DNA from: Bimuria novae-zelandiae CBS 107.79
Lineage: Eukaryota > Ascomycota > Dothideomycetes > Pleosporales > Didymosphaeriaceae
Direction: 5' to 3'
DNA length: 64,000 nt
NCBI GenBank assembly: GCA_010015655.1
Contig: ML976726.1
Coordinates: 246,919 to 310,918 of the forward strand
Part shown: piece by piece, positions 1 through 10,808 of the stretch
How the letters are laid out: every line of letters starts with the position of its first letter
Numbering within the stretch: position 1 is the first letter of the stretch
The notes under the pieces: generated by a model
Seen by the model: only the letters and a program-made list of their open reading frames with translations
Told to the model about the DNA's origin: nothing
The model's database searches: none
Made by a program: the position numbers and the translations under genes

Positions 1-2652
1 CACGCGCCGCTGCTCGTATCCCAGATCTTGACGGTGCCGTCCCAAGACGCCGACGCCAGCCTCGCCGAGTCGTGGGAGAAGGCCACCGAGTTGACAGAAT
101 TGCTATGGCCCTCGAGCGTCTGCAGGCACGCGCTCCAGCTGTTGCCTATTTCTGGCTTGATTGTGATGCCTTCTAGCTCTTCATGGTGAAATAGCCGCCT
201 GATTAGGCTAGCTGTCGGACTAAACAACAGCGCAGATGCATACGTCTGAAGCGGGAAGCTCTCAATTGCTCCTTTGTGATACATAATAAACCGCCGTGCA
301 TCGTGAACAAGCTGTGTAAGCTCATCTTGATCTTGTACGTCCTAGTCAAGTTAGCGCCCAGATTATTTAACTATACAAATAAACACTTTCTGTATGCCGT
401 ACCTGCACGAGTGACCATAACTTTGCCATGGACACTACACCTTTTCCTACGCTTTTGCACAGACTAAGCCCCTCTAGCCAATATATGTACTTCTTCTTTA
501 GAAACTCGATAATAACGCCTCTAGCCTGCAGGTTACCAACTCTACTAGCCAAAGACTGGGCCTTCGAGTCGTATAGATGGTCAATCCAGTACACACACGA
601 ATAGCGCGTCGTTGCTAGCGGATCAGGATCAGGTGTTCTAACCTTGTTAGTCGAGAAGCCTGGATCTCCCAGATTGTAGATATCGCGTTTCAGCGTGTTG
701 GACATAAGCTCGAGTGACTGAGCGAACAGGTCATAGTGTATCTTAGTGTGAGATGGAAGGGCTGCAGCTCGCATCTTCTCGCTTAGATAGTCCTTAACTG
801 ACTGGTGAACGAGGTAGACTTGCTCGTCACGAATCGTGAGGAACGAACCACACATGCCTACAACCTTTCTTACAGTCTCCGCCAAAACTGTAGCCCGACC
901 TGCCAATTTGCGCAAACTGCCTATCTCAGTAAGGTAGAGTGGACGGTATGCGACTGCTGCAGTGCATAGTAGAGACCGACAGATGTTCGCGTTCCTCGTT
1001 GACAGCCGCTGGATCTGGTCCATCATGCGATTATATAGCTGGTGTAAGCCCGCTGGCGCTTCCTCTACTACCGCTAAAGGGTCCCAGCTTTCTGGCTTCT
1101 CAAGCTCTTGCATTACTAGAGCAACCCAAAGGAAGGTGCCGTTCGCCTTGCGGCGTAGCTCATTACGCACCTGCTCTCGCAAGTCATCTTCCCCAAGCGA
1201 CTCAAGGCAAGACAGCTTATGGTCGATATATGCATCCACAGCTCGAGCTACCTGCTCCGCGTTCTGCTTCAGCTCCAGGCTCAGCTTTGCTTCGTCTCCG
1301 ACCGACTTGAGTTTCTGCTCGATGCGAGTCTCGTTCCGACTCGACACGAGCCACTTTACATGAGTAGACGACGCCGTGGTACGGACAATCAGGTCAAGGA
1401 GCTTGGGCAGATCCACCGCGCATTCATCGAGAGCATCAACAACTAGATAGCTTGACTTCAAGCCCTCATCCTGCATCATGCTTGTAAAGATTTCGGACAA
1501 GGCTACCCAGGCGTTGGCGTCTTGGAAGAGAGAGCCACCCGCTTGATCATACCTCTTTCGTAGGTGTGATGCTAGCCGCGGCTGCTGCTTAACGAACAGG
1601 AAGATTAAGCCGCGCAACACAGCAGTGGCGCTGTTAATGCGAGAGTCGGTACCTTGGCAGAAGAAAAATGAGAGAAGGTTATTTGATGATTTCTTTAGCT
1701 CGTCGATGATGCCGCAGAGCAACATCGTCTTTCCTTTGCCAGGATCGCCTTTGATCCATAGCAGTCGGCTGTGCGGGTCCCCCTGCCATTGCTGGAAAGT
1801 GGCGTTATCGGTAATCCAGCAGTAGGAGTCAGCTAGCAGTCCGCCTTTTGTCTCCTCAATGCGTTTCTTGTCATCGCGTGGATCTGTGCTGCGTATGTCT
1901 TGAATGCATCTTTCCAACTTGTTAATCTCATTCATGAGGCGTCTGAAGGCGCCAGCTGCACCTTCGCCATATACTGGCGCTAATTCGACGTCGAAAATGC
2001 CCAGCAGGGAGTACGCTCCGTCTTCTTCGTGTTTGGTTATCCGGCCTTCTTTCCATCGCAGCCGCTCATCGACGCTGAACTGGGAAACAGGAGCTCCGTC
2101 TAGTGCTTTGTGCGAAATACCTGTAATCTTGTGGATCAACGACTTAAGCGATATCTTGTCACCAAGCCTCTCCCATTCCCAAGAGAAGAACTCGACTGTC
2201 TTTGGTGCAAGCAGCTCTTGAAGCGTCCAGCCACGTGTGAACCATCGGCTTGTCCTGAAAGTAGGCTCCCAAGTGAATTTGCCAAGCAGATCGTCGAATT
2301 CCCTCTTTCTTGTCGATACGTCTGATAGGTACACATAACACCTCGTCGCGTTCCGGTACCAGCGAAACATAGATCGGATGGCGTAGGAGAGCTCAGCCTT
2401 GTCCGTCTTATCGATGCAACATGTGTCCACCCAGAAGTATTGTAGACCATCTTGCCGTGCTTGTTGTCCGCAGAAGCGAATCTTCTCGTAGCCACGCTTG
2501 GCTATACTATCGCCTGTTCTAAGGTCTGCGAAAGTAACCTCGTCCCCATCTTCTCCCCAGGTGTGTGAAAGTATCGCATAGGGAGGTATCGCGCTATCAT
2601 CGAAGCTATGGATACTGAGCTGATCGCTTTCGCTGTACCGTAGGAGCCGCAT
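1..2652 (-). CDS. HET-NACHT-WD40 (NLR-like) incompatibility protein, 3' end beyond the window
   Basis: Fungal NLR-like protein of the het-d/het-e/HNWD type, which controls non-self recognition and cell death. The ATG at 2652 opens directly on the usual MRLLR start. HET-domain motifs: YAILSHTWG (residues 25-33), WVDTCCIDK (74-82), GWTLQELLAP (141-150). The NACHT P-loop GDPGKGKT is at 302-309 and Walker B (LVVDALDE) near 403-410. An intron at 342-402 (GTACGG...TAG, 61 bp, phase 0) joins ...SLVQ to DVQDQDELTQL; without it the frame stops at 367. After it comes the helical linker and a first WD40 repeat (LEGHSNSVNSVAFSHDS...WDGTVKIWD) that runs into the left edge, so the repeat array is outside the window. 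The frame is open with no RIP stops, although heavily RIP-mutated transposons begin less than 1 kb upstream. Confidence 0.93.
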
Positions 2653-3177
2653 GGGGTTGTGTAGATGTGTGGTAGGCACAAGTAATGAGAACAGGACTCG
2701 TGAGGCTGAGTTTCGTAGCCTGGTCGCGTAGGCGCGTGCTATTTGCTAGCTGTTGTCGTGCTACTGATGGATGGTCAGCATATAGAGAGAATGTTGAACA
2801 GGTGCACCAGCTCAGATACCAGCAGGACGCTGTGACTAGATGTCGAGAGCTGAGGCTGCCGCCTGTCGCTGATTTCTTGGCTAATGATAAGGAAGCCTGT
2901 ATCAAGCCCCAGGCGGGGTAAGACATGGCTCTATGCATGCGCAGTGCACCGCTCGCGAGGCTGCACCGCGTCTGCAGAGAAAGCTGCAAAAGCCCTTAGC
3001 GCTGTTGGTAGGGGCCCAAGCACTGATGCGCTCTTGGCTAGCCCGTCGTAAGGCATGACAAACAAGAAAGCATTGGTGCAAATGCAACACTTGTAAACAA
3101 ATTCGATATTTAAATTTCCCTTTCTATTCAGCCTACGAAGCACCGAAATCTCATCAAATAGAGCCTAAGAGTGTGGT
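2653..3177. other. Spacer between HET-NACHT-WD40 start and transposase remnant
   Basis: Upstream region of the HET-NACHT-WD40 gene. Base composition is normal and no protein-coding frame is convincing. It should contain the promoter of that gene and the left end of the pogo element, but I could not find a terminal inverted repeat matching the right-hand side. Confidence 0.4.
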
Positions 3178-3675
3178 CTAGTACATTTTGGCTACAGGCG
3201 CTCTCCATGTAGATATCGACGCGCACGCTAGCCCAGGTGCGTCGTGCTTTGGCGACAGCGCTGTTGGTCCTTTCGGCGCATCACTCTTGCGCTTGCGCCC
3301 GCGCTTTGGCTTGTTTGCCAAAGCTTGCTCCTTCGCCGCACGCTTTGCTCTGGCCTCGTCAAGGTCTTTAAAACTTATTACTTTAGCCTTGCCTAGAATT
3401 ACTGGCCTTGCCAAGCGGCGGACTTTAGCTTTATAATTAATTTAAAAGAGGAACTAATTACAATTTTTAAGGACGGCTTATTTAGTAAATAATACTTTAG
3501 TAGTACTTGCTATTTTTTATCTATATTTCTAATAATAATCTTTGCTTGTCCTATCTAGCATATTAGTATCTTTTATAATTATATTATGTAATAACGTAAG
3601 CGCTTCTATCGTTACTAGGGTTACTAGCGTAATAAGTGTATAAATAACTTTATTTAATAAATTAGTGCATGTAAT
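3178..3675 (-). pseudogene. Pogo-type DDE transposase, C-terminal piece
   Basis: C-terminal third of a fungal pogo/Fot-like (DDE_1 superfamily) transposase. 3178-3414 is an open basic tail with the family's GKAKVISFKDLDEARAKRA region followed by KRGRKRKS. Read leftwards from 3675, the sequence has the expected upstream part (IEALTLLHN, KAKVRRLARPVILGKAK) broken by RIP-type stops. The last five bases (3671-3675, GTAAT) are the target duplication of gypsy A. Joined across that element, this frame continues in phase into the piece at 11835-12218. RIP damage fades near 3430, so the outer part is clean. Confidence 0.85.
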
Positions 3676-4208
3676 TGTTACAAGGGTTCTACGTACCTAA
3701 GCCTAGTCTAGGTTAGGAGAGGATAGGTTAAGGGAGAAGTACCTTACGGATATTTAATAATTAAATGCTAGAGATAGCTACAAGGTAGGTTTTAAAAATA
3801 ATTTAATTTTATAATAAACTATAGAATAACTAACTAGGACATTTACTAATCTATTATAAAAATATATACTCGTAGTATATTAAGTTAACTATAAGAAGTA
3901 GGAGAAGTATAAAGAAATTATTAGACTATATATTATTTATCTTATTCCTTACTATTATTTAAATTACTATTATAGTCTTACTAAGCTTTTATAGTCCCTT
4001 AGACTTTTATAGTCTCTTAAACTTTTATAGTCCCTTAGACTTTTGTAATCCCTTAGACTTCTTATTTAGGTAGGACTATATTATATAACTATTAACCTAA
4101 GCTACCCCGCGTCTTTATATATTTTTATAACTTAATTATTTTACTATTAATTACTTTTTAGCGTAATTATCTAGTTTCCTTATTTTTATAGGATTTGTAA
4201 TTATAATA
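3676..4208 (-). repeat. 3' LTR of gypsy A
   Basis: 533-bp LTR, heavily RIP-mutated compared with its partner. It holds four copies of an 18-bp unit (consensus TAGTCCCTTAGACTTTYR) at about 3990-4062; the other LTR has six. The 36-bp length difference between the LTRs equals exactly two units. Confidence 0.9.
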
Positions 4209-4465
4209 CTATCCCTGTCCGTACGCAGTACGGGCAGCTACCTAATGCAATGTCTTAAGACAGGTAATAATAATTATGTAATACTGCACAGGCAAAGGCA
4301 CAGACTATAGTTACCGTGCGCGAGCATCAATCCTTATAATTCCCTTTCCTCCGTACGTAGAATAGATAGACAAGACTTGAATACCAGACCCTTTTCTCAC
4401 CCGTACCACCGTATAACTATCTAGCCCTATCATATCGCGATATGCTTAGATTAGTATAGCCTATT
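4209..4465. mobile_element. Short insertion between LTR and polypurine tract of gypsy A
   Basis: The 257 bp are richer in GC than their surroundings and separate the LTR end (TAATA, 4204-4208) from the polypurine tract, which should touch it. TAATA recurs at 4466-4470, just before the tract, as a 5-bp target duplication would. No coding capacity; the ends show only weak inverted symmetry (CTAT...ATAG). Possibly a solo LTR or miniature element whose ends have mutated. Confidence 0.55.
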
Positions 4466-4619
4466 TAATAATCCCCCCTTTTAAAGTTATTATCCTAATA
4501 TTTTACTTTTTTACCTTACTATATTATTAGCGCGTAATTACTAATTTATATAAAAATACGCGTTTCTACGTCTTATGGCTGGTTATAGCCTCCTCTTAAT
4601 TTTCCTTACCTTACTAACT

Positions 4620-5069
4620 ATGCTAAAAGCTCCTTATTTGTCTATTGCCACTCGTCGTGACCGTGCGGAGAAGGTAGAATCTTAGAGTCTAAAAATAATA
4701 TCTAGTTACAAGCGCTGCTAGAAAATAAAATTACGCTATTTTATAGACGCTACTTCTAGAGAGTGTGCTAGTTATATTTCTATTTACACTCCGTGTAGCC
4801 TGTGGGTTCCTAAGAAAGATTGGGAGCGTGTTTAAAGGGAGAAGCGTGAGAAGCGTCTAGAGCCCCTTTACGCAAAAGAGTTAGCTACTTATCTTAAGCG
4901 TGAGCTAGCTAAAGTAGAGGAGAAAGAGCATAACTATGCTTAGCGCAATCTGCGTGTTACTAATATAATAAAAGCTTTAGAGAAGTAGAAGGAGGATCTA
5001 AAGGGTATAGCTACTATTAATAATTATAAACTATCGCAACTCGCACCTTTAAAGGTTAACTTAAGCTAA
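4620..5069 (+). pseudogene. Antisense ORF of gypsy A: cysteine-patterned, coiled-coil protein (RIP-stopped)
   Basis: ATG at 4620, stop at 5067-5069, one continuous 149-codon frame broken only by TAG/TAA codons at positions where RIP makes them from CAG/CAA. It lies on the strand opposite to gag-pol, between pol and the 3' LTR. The N-terminal half has spaced cysteines, several now Tyr through TGY-to-TAY: YKRC, a KLRY position expected to be Cys, REC, ASY and PCSL. The order resembles a Zn(II)2Cys6-like cluster. The second half is charged and helical (REKREKRLEPLYAKELATYL, RELAKVEEKEHNY), as in a coiled coil. I recognise similar uncharacterised repeat-associated fungal proteins but no named family. 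Function unknown. Confidence 0.6.
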
Positions 5070-5699
5070 TTATAAGCTAAGTTTTTTTTATTTAATTTTA
5101 ATTTTACTTTATTTTTTTTTTTTTTTTCCTTCTTAAATTTACTATTTAGCTTTAGCGGAACTAGTTTTCCCTTATTTTAAGATAGAAGTCTCTTTATACC
5201 TTTTTATAGTTTATAAAGTTTTCTTTTAGTTCTTAGGTGTTATATTATTTAGGTAATTTATTTTTTTACTAAGTATTTTTGCTAATTTTAGACTATCCTT
5301 AGGTCTTTAATTTTTTTTAATCTTATACTTATTATCTTTTAGATTTAGCTAGATCTTAACTAGAGCATTTAGTAGTGCTAGTTTTAATAGTAATTTATAA
5401 AATATTAAATATATCTTTATACTTATTAGTAAAAGTAGTTTAGTTATAATAGGTCCCTTAGTTTCTTATACTTCAAAAGGACCTACTTAGAGGTAATTTA
5501 GTTTTTTACTAAGTTATTTTATCCTTAGATTTTTTTATAATAGGAAAACGTTATCCTCCCTTTTAAGAGTTAGTCTATTAATCCTTTATTTATTTACATT
5601 TCTAGATGCCGTAAGGGCTTTTTAAGTAATTTTTTTTTTAGAACTTTATAAAGTTCTTTTATCTTTTAAGCCTTATCTTAGGCTTTTATAAAAATACTT

Positions 5700-8600
5700 T
5701 TTATATCTTATAGATCTTAATAAGTAACTAGCTTATATCTATAATTTGCGTAGTGTAGGGAATATTGCGTTATTCTTAACCTTATGCTATTATACGCTAG
5801 TTAGGCCATTAGTAAGAATTTTACCTAGTTATTTTATTATTTATTAACATAGAATTATAGGTACTATTTTAGGGTCTAATTCGTACGTTCTATTTATTAA
5901 TTAGTCTCAGGATAAAAACTCGTTAAGAGCTTCCTATTAACACCTAGGGCTACTATAAATATATTTTAGTATTTTAACGTAGAGAGCTTGTCTCTATTAG
6001 TAATAAATTCTTTTAGAGATCTATATTCTATAAATACTACGTTATTTACTTTATAGGCTAGTTCCTTTACTGTCATAGATTCTTCTATAGGCCTAAACTT
6101 GGCTATCTTAGTTAAGCGGTCTACTACTACTATAATAGTATTATATATTTATTTTATTCCTGGCTATGGCGATCTTAGAAGTTTTATTATAAAGTCTATT
6201 ATTACACTTTGCTATGGTTGTTTAGCTACTTATAGTAGTTATAGTAGTCTATAAGGCTTATATCTTTTTAGCTTATTTTTATAGCATGCTAAATAGTTGC
6301 TTATAACCTTAGTTACTACTTACTTAATTTTAAAGATAGTATATTCGTTCGCAATTTAACGCGTTATTTTTTTAATACTTAAGTGTCCCTATTCTCTAAG
6401 CTCGTGTAGTCTTTAGATTTGGGTTTCTTTATATCCTAGTCTTATAATAAGTCTGTTTCTATAATATTGTCGTGTTTTATTAATTTTATTCTAGAACAGG
6501 TCGTATTACTCTCGTTATTTCGTAGTAAGTTGGCTACAGTCCTAGAAGTTATATACTTCTAGCCCTATTTAATGTAGACTAGCAGCGCGGACCTTAATTA
6601 TTAGTTAATTATACTTAATAGTTTTATTATTTCTTTCTTATAACACTGTATTATGTAGTTCTAGTTTATCTTTAGTAAGGTTTAACCTTTTACTTAAGGC
6701 GTCCGCTACACTATTAAGCGTTCCTAGTTAATAGTATACTATAAAGTTAAACTTTGCTAGGAATTCGGCCTATTATACCTATCTTTAGTTAAGCTTTTTT
6801 ATCGTTATAAAGCTAGTAAGGTTTTAGTAGTTTATTTATATCTCTATTTTAAAGCGTGCTTTAATAAGTTAAGCTTCTTATTATTTAAAAGCGTCTACTA
6901 TCCTAAGTAGTTCCTTATTATAAACGTTATAATTAAGTTCTGCTCTTAAGAACTTTCTTAAATAAAAGAACACTAGTCTTTATTTTTTATTATTATATTA
7001 TTATAAGAGTATCGCTTCTAGTGCGTAATTTAATACGTCTATTTCTATCCTTATAGGTCTTCTTAGATCGTGTATGTATAATAGTAGTGCTTATAAGAAG
7101 AGTGTCTTTAGCTTTTTAAAAACTTCTTTAGCTTCTTTTATAAAGTCTATCTACTTATTTTTTTTTTATAAGTTTTGTTATTAGTACCGTGGTCTTAGAG
7201 TAGTTCTTAATAAACTTCTAATAGAAGTTAGTAAATCCTAGGAAGGAATAAACGTCTTTTACTAACTTAGGTTCTAGCTATTCTTTTATAGTAATAATAT
7301 TTTTAAGGTCTATGACTACACCTTCCTTTAAGATAATAAATCCTAGATACTTTATTTTAGTGTTCTAGTAGAATAGATAAGTACGTTGTTAAGGTAGGCA
7401 GTATAAAATATATCTAAGTATTTATATAGTACTTTATTAATTAGTGTCTAAATTGTCGCAGACACGTTTATTAGTCTAAAGGGTATTACTTAGTACTTAT
7501 ATAGGCTATATTAGATTCTAAATACAGTCTTTTACTTATATCCTTTAGTTATTTATATGTAATAATATCTATTACGTATATTAAATTTCGTAAACTACTT
7601 AGCTCCCTAAAGTCTATCTATTAGTTCTATAATTAAGGGTAGTAAGTACTAATTCTTAATCGTGGCTTTATTTAGCTATCTATAATTTATATAAAGTCGT
7701 AGCTTACCGTTCTTCTTAGGTACCTAAAGTATAGGAAAAGCCGTCGGGCTTTAACTTTCTTAAATATACTATTTTGCTAAGTTCTTCCTTAAGTAATCTT
7801 ATACTTTTTTTTCCTAGTTTATAAATATTAATTATAATTATTCCGGGCGTAGCTTTGTGTCCTCTACTAAAGACATCTTATAATTTTATTTTAGTGTTTT
7901 AGTAGTTCTTTTCCTTTAATTTTTTTAAAGAGTTCTATATATTTTTATTATTTTAGAAGAATTTTAGTAGCTTTCGCTTCTTTTTTTAGGCCTAAGTATT
8001 ATACCTCTATTAGCCTTACTTAGCCTAGATTTTCTTCTATAACTTTTATAATCTTAGTAGCTAAAAGTTATTTAGCGTATTTTTTAACCCGTCCTACTAG
8101 GGTATTTAGGATTAATAATTATATTTTTTATAATTTACGTACTCTAGCGACCTTTCGCGTAGGTCCTTAGCTAAGTAGTGTCTTTTTTTACTAGTTAATA
8201 ATAGATTTATGCTTTAAAAGCTAATTCTAGCTAATAATTACTTTTATGCTTCTAAAATCTATTATTTTAAAGCTATATTAGCTTTAGAATCTATCTAGGC
8301 TAATAGGTAATAGCGTTGTTTTAAGGCGTAACTAGCCTTTACTATATCCTTAGGATATCGTCCTATCTATTATTTCTACTTATACTAGTGTTTCTTTATT
8401 CTAGTATAACAGGTTGTATTTTTCTACTATCTTTAGGGAAATTAGATATTTAATCGCTCTAGGGTCTATTAGCGCTATTACTTAGTAATCGCTAATAGTA
8501 ACTTTTTTAGTTAATTATAAGTTACTTATACCTATTTCTGCCCTTTTTGCCTTTATATTTACGCTTTTACTAGTAAGGTCCTTTGCCTAGTAGCACTCTA
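5700..8600 (-). pseudogene. Gypsy A pol remnant (RT, RNase H, integrase)
   Basis: Decayed polyprotein on the minus strand; limits are approximate. Integrase core near 6091-6147 (YNTIIVVVDRLTKIAKFRPI). RT fingers/palm near 7425-7520. The RT active-site segment at about 7384-7401 reads AYLNNV where active elements have YLDD: both catalytic aspartates became Asn through C-to-T at CA on the plus strand. Many TAG/TAA codons. Cannot encode an active enzyme. Confidence 0.8.
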
Positions 8601-9194
8601 GTTTTCTAACTTATTATTAGCTTGCTTAGCAGCGTCCTAGGAAGCTTTTACCCCTTTAACCTAGGTTTATATAGCTTTCTTTATTTCTAGGTTAGTTTTA
8701 GTCTTCTTCTATTACTTCCTGTAAAGCGATTTATAGGTCCTCTTAGTATTTTTAATTTACTAGACCTTTTCTTTTTTTTTTTAGATTCTTTATGTCTCTT
8801 GCATCTCGTAACTAGACATTTCTAAGATTTTAGGTTTTTATATAGTAGGGTTATTTGCAAAACTACTACTTATTTCTTTTAGTATAGGTATACTAGGTAA
8901 TCCTTATTATAGTCTAGCTATTTTACTTATTATAAGTACTTAGGGCTTGTGCCCTTTAACTATTAGTTTTTTATAGTTATCGCTAATCCCGCGTTTATGC
9001 CTTTAGGGTACTAATTAGTGACTTCTTTATGTGCTTTATGCATTTAGCACTTATCGTTAAAGTACTTTTACTATCCTAATTCTTTATAGTGTTGTAACTA
9101 TATATTAGGGAAATGTTTATAGTAAGCTATTGTTAGTTTATAGTTATTAATTAACTTATAATTAGGATCTTTTAGTAATATTACTACTAGTTTC

Positions 9195-9417
9195 TGTAAC
9201 GAGGTAGGCACGGTCGAACACGTGGCCTTCTCTCGCTTATAGAGGTTCCGGCTAGGCTAGGATCAAACACTAGCACTAGTGGCTGACCCTAGCATATCCT
9301 ATATATATTATACTATACGAGTAATACTTGGCTTAAGTATTCTCGTGCGTACCTTTTGGTGCAGGTGAGGAAGTCACATAGTATTGGCTTAGTAAGCGGG
9401 GCGCTTACCTTATTACA
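9195..9417. mobile_element. Solo-LTR-like insertion in gypsy A (TSD GTTTC)
   Basis: 223 bp beginning TGTAACGAGGT and ending CCTTATTACA, with 5-bp terminal inverted symmetry (TGTAA/TTACA). It is flanked by the direct duplication GTTTC at 9190-9194 and 9418-9422. Clearly richer in GC than the gypsy sequence around it. No coding capacity. Best explained as a solo LTR of another retrotransposon family or a short non-autonomous element. Confidence 0.8.
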
Positions 9418-10808
9418 GTTTCTTTTTTATCTTATGTAGTTAATAATCCTTTTCATTATATAAGAACTAGGCTACTTACTTATATTATTCCTAAATTCTA
9501 ATCTACTATCCTTGTATTAGTATATTTCCATAGTATTTAGTAGTAATTTTATAGGTTAAGGTAGCCCTTAGCCCCTTTAGCACAATTTTTTGCGTATAGT
9601 TCTTAGGTGTATATATTTAACTATTGCACACCCAGCAGTTTCCTTCTACTATTTAGAGAAAGACCTTATACTCTTATACTATCCTCTATTCTATTTCTTC
9701 TAGCATTTCTAGAACTTTAAGTTTTATATTAAAGACGTTATCTTTATTTATTTTTAGTAGCATAGGTATTAGTGCCCGTAGTATAACTATTACTATTTTA
9801 ATAATTTACGCTTTCTTGCTTTATCCTTTACTATTCCTTAAATAATTCCTTTAAAAGGAACTTTATTCCTTGTATCTTAAGCATGCTTTTTCTTTAAAGC
9901 ATTAATTTTATTCTTAGTTAAATAGTTTATTTTTATAGCCCTTTCGCTACTTCCTTAGTTTCTGTTCTTAAGCTTTATTAGCGATTATAATATCTTTATT
10001 ATAGTTTTTTTGTAGTTTCTAGCTCCTCTTAATATTAGGTTAGATATAATTACCTTCTTACTTTTCTAATTATTGTTTATGCAGTTAGTTATTAATTTTT
10101 ATAGCTAGTTTTATAAGTTCTTTTAGGTTATCTACCTAGTTATAGTAGGTAAGCTCGTTCTTAATGCTTTTCTTTAGTCTATTATAGTAGGCTACTTAAA
10201 GTAGGGCGTTATTTTAATTAATCCTAGCTTAGACGCGTCTAAACTTAGCTATATACGTACTAGCTAATTTTATTTATTTAAGCCTCTATATTTTACGTTA
10301 GGCTTGTTGTTTCTTATTAACCTCTTTAAATATAATTTAAATTTATTCCTTTAAGGATGCCTAGTCCTTAAATACCTTTTTAATTTCATTACTATATTTT
10401 AAGATGTTATATTTATTTTCTAGGTAATCCTTTATAAGGGGCTATAGCTATTTAGTTACCTTTCCCTTTATATGCATGCCTACTGCTAGGATTTTAGCCT
10501 ACTTAGTTTTAAAAACGTCCTTATTATATTAGTAGTATAGTTTTATATTTATAAGGAGAGTCTTAAGTTCTTCTTTTTTACCTTTATAAATCTTAGGAAC
10601 CTTAAAGGATATCTTTCTTATAGTTATAGTAGCTAGAACGTAAGTTATTAGCTTAGCTAGCTACTTTTTGAGCTACTATATTTTGTTAGCTTAGTTAGCT
10701 AATACTATTATAGTATTTATAGTTAGTCTAGAAGCTACGCTTCCTATTAGGATCCTTACTATAGTAGCTATCGTGGCTATTTTATTTTAAACCTTTGGGT
10801 AGTTAAAG

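Noticed and set aside
939..1363. Plus-strand open frames inside the HET-NACHT-WD40 gene
   Set aside because: Antisense shadows of a clearly coding minus-strand gene; no family resemblance.
2653..3177. Left terminal inverted repeat of the pogo element
   Set aside because: Compared by eye with 25430-25960 in inverted orientation; no convincing match found.
3990..4062. Regular short repeats as a CRISPR array
   Set aside because: Directly tandem 18-bp units without spacers, inside an LTR of a fungal genome.
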